Below, piece after piece: positions 1-4,526 of a DNA stretch of 5,391 bases. The first letter of the stretch is position 1. Each line of letters begins with the position of its first letter. The position numbers and the translations under genes are program-made. Origin of the DNA: Pyrodictium sp. (GTDB lineage Archaea > Thermoproteota > Thermoprotei_A > Sulfolobales > Pyrodictiaceae). The stretch covers positions 1-5,391 of the forward strand of contig DQUB01000203.1 of the NCBI GenBank assembly GCA_015662475.1, read 5' to 3'. The notes beneath the pieces were generated by a model. That model was given only the letters and a program-made list of their open reading frames with translations. It was not told the DNA's origin and made no database searches.

Positions 1-14
1 CACATTTGGAGTGT

Positions 15-389
15 CTAAACTTTGACTTCCATCGACTGTTTGTTTGATGATAACATCATTGTATTGTTTAATAGTGATTCTGATGGTGTTGCGCTTAGCA
101 GTTCTTCGCGCAGATTTTCGGGTAGTAGGCGTAATATGCTTTTGAACCCTATTCTCATCATGTTACGGGCTTCTTTTAGTACTTGTACGAGTTTTTGCAT
201 TCCATTGGGTTCTATAACGATATCGTGGAGACGAGGTTTTGTGTTGAGAGGTTTTCCGCACATGGGGCAATATCCGCCGTAGCGTGCAGCTACCTCGCTT
301 GGTGTAGGAACTCCATAGCTGTTTTGCCCGACCTTAACAAATATGTCTAGAATGTAGCCGCAATTTGAGCAGCGGTAGACTACAGGCAT
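15..389 (-). CDS. Small zinc-ribbon protein, function unknown
   Basis: From the ATG at 389 this encodes 124 residues. Two Cys pairs, C7-x2-C10 (RCSNCG) and C41-x2-C44 (YCPMCG), separated by 30 residues, form a zinc-ribbon-like site. Between them is a GVPTPSEVAARYGG segment; the C-terminal half is helical and basic and then Ser/Asn-rich. There is no membrane segment or recognised catalytic motif. The frame is open up to a GTG at 464 (149 residues). I prefer the ATG because GGTG lies 9 bases upstream, the zinc ribbon begins almost at once (MPVVYRC), and the GTG has no ribosome site; however, a box A at 510-518 fits transcription beginning before the GTG, so the longer form is possible. It follows the PP-loop gene on the same strand after a short gap and may be co-transcribed. 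I recall similar short crenarchaeal proteins only as uncharacterised. A nucleic-acid or protein-binding role is a guess from the ribbon. Confidence 0.8.
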   Translation of the reverse strand: MPVVYRCSNCGYILDIFVKVGQNSYGVPTPSEVAARYGGYCPMCGKPLNTKPRLHDIVIEPNGMQKLVQVLKEARNMMRIGFKSILRLLPENLREELLSATPSESLLNNTMMLSSNKQSMEVKV

Positions 390-509
390 GTAGGGTCGCA
401 CCAAGGTTGCTAGAATAGAGGGTGACTGTACTCCGTAAGTGTTGGTTTTTGGTCTCAAAGACACTTGTTTTTGGCTATGTGGGGCTTGTTCGATTAGGAG
501 GTGAATAGG

Positions 510-518
510 GTATTTATG
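510..518 (-). promoter_or_regulatory. Candidate box A upstream of the zinc-ribbon gene
   Basis: CATAAATAC on the minus strand is TATA-like and would start transcripts near 488, before both candidate starts (464 and 389) of the zinc-ribbon gene. No good BRE is seen. The 465-540 gap otherwise holds no gene; it contains this element, an AGGAGGTGA on the plus strand and a palindrome at 529-545. Confidence 0.3.
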
Positions 519-528
519 AGGTGGGGGT

Positions 529-545
529 AGTAGTACGGTACTACT
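529..545. repeat. 17-base palindrome spanning the stop of the PP-loop gene
   Basis: AGTAGTAC and GTACTACT are perfect 8-base arms around a single G at 537, and the right arm contains the stop codon of the PP-loop gene (541-543). As RNA it could form a six-pair stem with a five-base loop. There is no U tract after it on the minus transcript, so it is not a classic terminator; it could be an mRNA 3' structure, a binding site just upstream of the zinc-ribbon promoter, or chance. Confidence 0.4.
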
Positions 546-2433
546 TCTCTAGAGCTGAGAGCCGTTTGTGGAGTTTGCTCTTAGTGGCATACAGCTTTTC
601 TTCCATCTCAATAGCCTTCTTGAGGTTCTCCTCTACCTTCCTAGCCTGTATCTTCTTGTACCACTTTATAGCCTCTTCAACACCTCTTCGCTTGGCTAGA
701 AATGCCATTGCCGCTCTCTGAGCTACAGGGCAAGAGTAGATGCAGGCTAGACAACCGTTACACTTGCTTGGGTCAACCTTGAATGGTAGCTTTATCGCAT
801 TCTTCTCACATTTCACAATGCATATTCTGCACTCTGTACACATGGTGGATGCTGCTGCAACCATAACCTTCTCAATACCTCCTTTCACGCCTAATGCTTG
901 AAGATTCTCAGCCACTCTTTCCTGACCAGCTCTATGTAGAGGTTTTGCTGGTGGTATTGCCGGTCTTGCTTTAATCCCCACATACCTGGCTAGCGATGAA
1001 AGTTCGCCTGGCTGTATAGCGAAACGCCAAATGTGTAAACGTAGACCCTTCACTGTATCTACCTTCATTCTCTCCAGTTGTCTCTTTAGAGCCTGCTCCC
1101 AGAGACAAGTGTAGTCTGGATAGTGTTTTTCTGAAAGATGTAGCTCGTACAAGCTTTTGAAGGGGCATAGTATGCAGCTCTCCCTCTCAAAACCCAACAT
1201 GTAGTCTTCGAGCAAACCTACCTTGTAGCGATGCTCTAGAACAATGTATTCTAGATATCTAGGCCACTTGTACACAACACTATGACTAACAATACCCGTA
1301 CCAACATCAACATATGTGGCTGGTTTCAAGCTCCTCTTCTCAGTCTCAAAGACTCTCGAGCCAGTATAGCTTACAGCTTTATCAACACCTATTTTCTCGC
1401 GAATCAGAGAGAGTTGTGGAGCGAGTTTGAATGCGTGAGTACACCACCTATAGCCTCTAACAGGATAGCCGTGAACATCTACTAGCTGTTTAACACGCTC
1501 CACACTATGCTCTATCACATATAGTTTTTCAGCACGCATACCCACAATATTCTCAACATACTCTCTCACATAGTCTGGCACAAAACCGCCTATGTGGGTG
1601 TAAACAGCGTCAAAACTAGAGCCTGCCTCCTCAAGAACTAGAGCTGACAATACACTGTCTTTTCCGCCGGAAACAGCCAACAGCCCCTTCTTGCCTAGAC
1701 CTGCTTCCAACCATTCAACAACTCTACGAGTTTTCTCTACAAGGTACTCGACATACTCTCTATTTGCAACGTATACACTGTATGTTGTGCGGCTTGGCAT
1801 CGAGAAAACTTTTCCCAGATACTCGCCAACTTCGACACACTTCAACTTATATACAATCTCAATGCCATACTCACTCTCAAGAGCAACTCCGCATAGCCTA
1901 CCATCTTCGACTACAGCGTAAACACCAGTTTCACTACTAGCAACTATTGCTCCACGTGATATTATTCCAACAAGTCTTGTGTCCGGCTCATCATGCAGGA
2001 TTTTTGCCACTAGTAGGGGGCCGGGTATCATGTCGAAGACCTGGCTTCTAATGTCATAGTATGCTATGCCTAGTGGCTCACCATTAACAATATACTCCAA
2101 CATGTGGTCAATGATACTATCATTGTCTGTTGAAACCATTACCAGTGCTTGTGAGATAGAGTGTAGGATTTTAGACGCTAAACCTCCATCGAATCTCGAA
2201 GCTATAGCTTCCACTAATACTATGAGGTCGTGGGGCTGTAGAGGTCGTGGATCAAGCCATAGAAGAGTTTTTCCAGCAACATCCTCTACACTACCACTAC
2301 CGTGCTCGATAGCATAGCTTAGTTTGAAAAAGGGTATGTTGAGCTCGACGTCGTAGTATATGTGGAGGGGGGACCTTTTAGCAGACACCCTCTTCAAACG
2401 TTCTAACAGCAACCAGCTATAGCCGCGCCTCAC
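541..2433 (-). CDS. PAPS-reductase-superfamily PP-loop ATPase fused to a 2[4Fe-4S] ferredoxin domain
   Basis: The product is 630 residues. Residues 1-210 are a poorly conserved N-terminal part; about 118-205 (GEPLGIAYYD to IVYKLKC) faintly resembles a degenerate PUA domain. Residues 245-480 form the PP-loop domain, with the pyrophosphate motif SGGKDS at 255-260, WCTHAFK around C331, CILCPFK with C420 and C423, and YTC at C443; these four Cys could hold an Fe-S cluster. Residues 530-570 form a ferredoxin domain: C532, C535, C538, C542 and C558, C561, C564, C568, all ligands for two 4Fe-4S clusters. A charged helical tail follows. The family activates a substrate with ATP or binds PAPS/APS; here electrons could come from the fused ferredoxin. 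It lacks the ECGLH end of assimilatory PAPS reductases and the CC pair of APS reductases, so the true substrate is unknown. The GTG start overlaps the upstream stop (GTGA); the next Met is at residue 99, so the start is firm. Probably cytoplasmic. Confidence 0.93.
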   Translation of the reverse strand: MRRGYSWLLLERLKRVSAKRSPLHIYYDVELNIPFFKLSYAIEHGSGSVEDVAGKTLLWLDPRPLQPHDLIVLVEAIASRFDGGLASKILHSISQALVMVSTDNDSIIDHMLEYIVNGEPLGIAYYDIRSQVFDMIPGPLLVAKILHDEPDTRLVGIISRGAIVASSETGVYAVVEDGRLCGVALESEYGIEIVYKLKCVEVGEYLGKVFSMPSRTTYSVYVANREYVEYLVEKTRRVVEWLEAGLGKKGLLAVSGGKDSVLSALVLEEAGSSFDAVYTHIGGFVPDYVREYVENIVGMRAEKLYVIEHSVERVKQLVDVHGYPVRGYRWCTHAFKLAPQLSLIREKIGVDKAVSYTGSRVFETEKRSLKPATYVDVGTGIVSHSVVYKWPRYLEYIVLEHRYKVGLLEDYMLGFERESCILCPFKSLYELHLSEKHYPDYTCLWEQALKRQLERMKVDTVKGLRLHIWRFAIQPGELSSLARYVGIKARPAIPPAKPLHRAGQERVAENLQALGVKGGIEKVMVAAASTMCTECRICIVKCEKNAIKLPFKVDPSKCNGCLACIYSCPVAQRAAMAFLAKRRGVEEAIKWYKKIQARKVEENLKKAIEMEEKLYATKSKLHKRLSALEK

Positions 2434-3566
2434 CTGCTTCTTCCCTTGATAACCTTTTTACGAGGTACATTCTCTTCAACCCATCTCCTATCGATCCTCT
2501 CTATCGCGGCTACAACTAGCCTTATAGCGTTGTAGACGTCTTCAAGGTCAAGTAGTTCTACTGGGCTGTGGATATACCTAGTGGGTATCGAGATTGTTGC
2601 TACAGCAACTCCCTCTCTAGTCAACTGTATCGCAGTTGCATCTGTTGTGCCACCCGTTGCAACTTCTATCTGGTATGGGATCTTCTCCTCTTCAGCAACC
2701 TTTACAAGCAATTCTACCAGCTTCCTATTTGCAAGCGTTCCAGTACCATGCTTCCCATCAACAACCTTTATCGCTGGACCTTTACCCACCCTACTAATAT
2801 GTTTAGACTCTTCAACACCAGGTACATCAGCTGCTATCGTTACGTCAAGAGCTATTGCTATGTCTGGGTTTATTGCATAAGCTGCTGTACGCGCACCTTT
2901 AAGGCCAACCTCCTCTTGCGATGCTATCACGAGATATAAGTCAGCTTGAATTTGCCGCTGTGCAAGTTTTTTGAAAGATTCAACAGCGACTAGAACTCCC
3001 ACTCTATCATCAAAAGCTTTCCCTGTAGCCCTCTTGTACCCAATCCTTACAGCCTCTCTATCAAGATCTGCTGGAGCACCAACATGAACACCCAATTTTT
3101 CCGCTTCTTCTCGACTAGAAACGCCTATGTCTACAAACAGCTTGTCTATAGTTGGTACTTGCTTAGCTTCTTCGGGGGTCATAACGTGTGGAGGCTTTGA
3201 ACCTATCACGCCATATACCAGTCTTCCATCACGAGTTCTAATGCGGATTCTCTGCCCTGGAAGTACTATATCTGACCAGCCGCCTATAGGGGCTAGATAT
3301 ACAAAGCCTTTATCGTCTATGTGCTTCACTATAAACCCTATCTCGTCCATGTGAGCATCAACAACTATTCTCGGCGCTCCCTCAACACCAGAATACTTTA
3401 CCGCTACTACATTACCAAGCCTATCAATCCAAATCTCATCAGCATAGTCTCTAACTTCTTCAACAACAAGATCTCTAATCTCATCCTCGTAGCCAGAAAC
3501 GCCAAAAGCATCTGCAAACTTCTTCAATAAGCTAAACAGTCTATCAAGCTCTTCAGCTGAAACCAA
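2430..3566 (-). CDS. M42-family metallo-aminopeptidase (TET-type / glutamyl aminopeptidase family)
   Basis: From the TTG at 3566 the protein is 378 residues, close to the usual 340-370. All residues expected for the dinuclear metal site are present (family knowledge from TET peptidases): H72 and D74 in DAHMDE, D186 in FDDR, catalytic E218 and ligand E219 in SQEEVG, D241 in ALDV, and H333 in RYIHSP. GGTTDA at 305-310 is also typical. Residues of about 76-160 form the PDZ-like dimerisation domain inserted in the peptidase fold. Known members assemble into 12-subunit tetrahedral cages that trim peptides in the cytoplasm; the metal is zinc or cobalt. The frame is open to a GTG at 3590, with another GTG at 3575. 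I chose the TTG because GGTG (3573-3576) lies 6 bases upstream and a box A at 3599-3607 would begin transcripts near 3578, inside the longest reading. The stop overlaps the start of the PP-loop gene. Substrate preference (acidic, neutral or basic residues) cannot be read. Confidence 0.95.
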   Translation of the reverse strand: MVSAEELDRLFSLLKKFADAFGVSGYEDEIRDLVVEEVRDYADEIWIDRLGNVVAVKYSGVEGAPRIVVDAHMDEIGFIVKHIDDKGFVYLAPIGGWSDIVLPGQRIRIRTRDGRLVYGVIGSKPPHVMTPEEAKQVPTIDKLFVDIGVSSREEAEKLGVHVGAPADLDREAVRIGYKRATGKAFDDRVGVLVAVESFKKLAQRQIQADLYLVIASQEEVGLKGARTAAYAINPDIAIALDVTIAADVPGVEESKHISRVGKGPAIKVVDGKHGTGTLANRKLVELLVKVAEEEKIPYQIEVATGGTTDATAIQLTREGVAVATISIPTRYIHSPVELLDLEDVYNAIRLVVAAIERIDRRWVEENVPRKKVIKGRSR

Positions 3567-3572
3567 CCTACA

Positions 3573-3607
3573 CACCTTTCTGGACAACACAGTTGCAAGC
3601 TAAAAAG
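3573..3607 (-). promoter_or_regulatory. Candidate promoter and ribosome site of the M42 peptidase gene
   Basis: On the minus strand GCTTTTTAG-type sequence (CTTTTTAGC, 3599-3607) is a possible box A, which would begin transcripts near 3578. GGTG at 3573-3576 then lies 6 bases before the TTG at 3566. A second AT-rich element, GTATAAGTA at about 3634-3642, could instead give a start near 3612 and allow the longer GTG reading at 3590. The five Ts could also act as a terminator for the upstream ATPase gene. The peptidase and PP-loop genes may therefore be an operon separate from the transporter ATPase. Confidence 0.35.
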
Positions 3608-3645
3608 ATGTGTTCTCGCTAACAACTAGCACCATACTTATACGG

Positions 3646-3655
3646 ACTAGCTAGT
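3646..3655. repeat. 10-base palindrome ACTAGCTAGT spanning the ATPase stop
   Basis: ACTAGCTAGT is fully self-complementary and contains the TAG stop (3651-3653) of the ABC ATPase gene. With no loop it cannot form a good hairpin, so it is a DNA-level palindrome at most. Chance is a fair explanation. Confidence 0.25.
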
Positions 3656-4436
3656 ACTTGGATCGAGGTGGACAACTATCACTTATATGGACGTGTGCAG
3701 CGTATACAAGTACAGCACTACCATACACTTTACGCAGTGTATCTTCTCTAAGCACTTCATCGGGGTCCCCAAAAGCTATAACACGCCTATTTAATAGGAG
3801 TACCTTTGAAGTATACTCGATCAATAGTGTTGGATCGTGAGAGCTGATGATAACCAGTTTCTCTTTAGCAAGCTCGCCAACCATTTTAGCCAACTCCACC
3901 CTACCATGAGGGTCAACTGCAGAGAAGGGCTCGTCCATGATGAGAATTGGAGGGTCAAAAACAAGAGCACGTGCTATGAATGCACGCTGTTTTTGCCCAC
4001 CGCTAAGCTGTGCAAGAGGTTTGTTCAAAGCATGTTCTTCCAATCCAACCTTTTTTAGAACTTCTAAAGCTCTCTTCAACGCAGTTTTTCTCTTGAAGAG
4101 TCTTGGTGGCTTCTGTTGCCGCAAAAGATAGGCGCCAGCTACTAGCTCCAAAGCTGTTATTGGGAATTCCAAGCCTATTCCTGCAAACTGCTGAACATAC
4201 CCAACATATTTGCCGACAAGACGAGGATTACCTGTAACATCAACTCCATCGACAAGAATACGTCCTTTAACAGGCTTTATCAAGCCCAATATTGTGTTGA
4301 AAAGAGTTGTTTTACCAGCACCATTAGGGCCTAAAACCTGCACAAGACCAGGACCACTAACCTCAAACTCTACATCTTCGAGAACCACCTCAGAGCCTAG
4401 AACAACGGTGATTCTATCCACAACAAGTTTTACCAT
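3651..4436 (-). CDS. Metal ABC transporter, ATP-binding protein (ZnuC/TroB/PsaB-like)
   Basis: From the ATG at 4436 the protein has 261 residues, a normal size for the ATPase of zinc/manganese uptake systems. Every nucleotide-binding motif is intact: Walker A GPNGAGKTT at 36-44, Q-loop YVQQ near 82, signature LSGGQKQR at 144-151, Walker B ILIMDEP at 164-170 with catalytic E169, D-loop SAVD, and switch H200 in SSHD. The C-terminus carries HVH at 248-250 followed by a Cys, a feature seen in metal-transporter ATPases. It would dimerise on the inner membrane face and power a permease. The assignment to metal uptake rests mainly on the divergent neighbour encoding a metal-binding protein. An in-frame GTG at 4442 would add two residues, but AGGAG at 4446-4450 is only 3 bases from it and 9 from the ATG, so the ATG is preferred. 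The gene ends in a palindrome spanning its stop codon. Confidence 0.94.
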   Translation of the reverse strand: MVKLVVDRITVVLGSEVVLEDVEFEVSGPGLVQVLGPNGAGKTTLFNTILGLIKPVKGRILVDGVDVTGNPRLVGKYVGYVQQFAGIGLEFPITALELVAGAYLLRQQKPPRLFKRKTALKRALEVLKKVGLEEHALNKPLAQLSGGQKQRAFIARALVFDPPILIMDEPFSAVDPHGRVELAKMVGELAKEKLVIISSHDPTLLIEYTSKVLLLNRRVIAFGDPDEVLREDTLRKVYGSAVLVYAAHVHISDSCPPRSKY

Positions 4437-4475
4437 GTGCACATTCTCCTAGACATCTAACAGTCTATGTGCACA
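4435..4475. repeat. Two copies of ATGTGCACA, candidate operator pair
   Basis: ATGTGCACA occurs at 4435-4443 and 4467-4475, start to start 32 bases, close to three helical turns. Each contains the perfect palindrome TGTGCACA. The left copy is ATGTGCACAT (10-base palindrome) and overlaps the ATG of the ATPase gene; the right copy abuts the shared TATA element. This spacing and position suit a dimeric repressor binding one face of DNA, perhaps a metal-responsive DtxR/MntR-type protein, but no regulator gene is in view, so this is inference. Confidence 0.4.
4446..4450 (-). promoter_or_regulatory. Ribosome binding site AGGAG of the ABC ATPase gene
   Basis: AGGAG on the minus strand ends 9 bases before the ATG at 4436 and only 3 before the in-frame GTG at 4442. 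This decides the start in favour of the ATG. Confidence 0.6.
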
Positions 4476-4476
4476 G

Positions 4477-4485
4477 GTATATAAG
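4477..4485. promoter_or_regulatory. Shared box A (TATA) element for divergent metal-transporter genes
   Basis: GTATATAAG on + reads CTTATATAC on -, so one almost self-complementary TATA element can serve both directions. It lies about 45 bases from the TTG at 4527 and about 45 from the ATG at 4436. With the usual archaeal box A to start distance of 25-27 bases, transcripts would begin near 4507 (+) and near 4455 (-), leaving short leaders that include the GGGAG and AGGAG ribosome sites. The BRE positions on both sides are weak. No other convincing TATA element is seen in this gap. Confidence 0.65.
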
Positions 4486-4512
4486 CATCTGTAGAGCTAG
4501 AAAACATGCTTA
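4482..4512. repeat. Inverted repeat TAAGCAT / ATGCTTA over the rightward transcript start
   Basis: TAAGCAT at 4482-4488 and ATGCTTA at 4506-4512 are perfect 7-base arms with a 17-base spacer. The left arm overlaps the end of the TATA element and the right arm covers the predicted start of the binding-protein transcript, a position where a bound protein would block that direction. In RNA from the predicted start only the right arm would be present, so a DNA role is more likely than a hairpin. Chance occurrence is possible. Confidence 0.3.
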
Positions 4513-4513
4513 C

Positions 4514-4518
4514 GGGAG
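4514..4518 (+). promoter_or_regulatory. Ribosome binding site GGGAG of the solute-binding protein gene
   Basis: GGGAG lies 8 bases before the TTG at 4527 and 11 before the TTG at 4530, which favours the first of the two tandem TTG codons. No ATG or GTG is available between the upstream in-frame TAG and the signal anchor. Confidence 0.55.
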
Positions 4519-4526
4519 ACTAGGAT

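Noticed and set aside
452..462. Small hairpin GTCT-CAA-AGAC near the GTG at 464
   Set aside because: Four-base stem only; expected by chance.
516..530. Mini reading frame ATG-AGG-TGG-GGG-TAG on + behind a perfect AGGAGGTGA
   Set aside because: Only four codons, no promoter on that strand, and it lies in the gap between leftward genes; most likely chance.
541..2433. Naming the PP-loop protein as the assimilatory PAPS reductase CysH
   Set aside because: It lacks the C-terminal ECGLH motif and the CC pair, and no other sulfate-assimilation gene is nearby; only superfamily membership is supported.
2568..2939. Plus-strand open frame of 123 codons opposite the M42 peptidase
   Set aside because: Cys/Tyr-rich low-quality translation lying wholly antisense to a clearly conserved peptidase; it mirrors that gene's codon bias.
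4451..4466. Inverted repeat AGAC / GTCT in the divergent gap
   Set aside because: Arms of four bases are too short to stand out from background.
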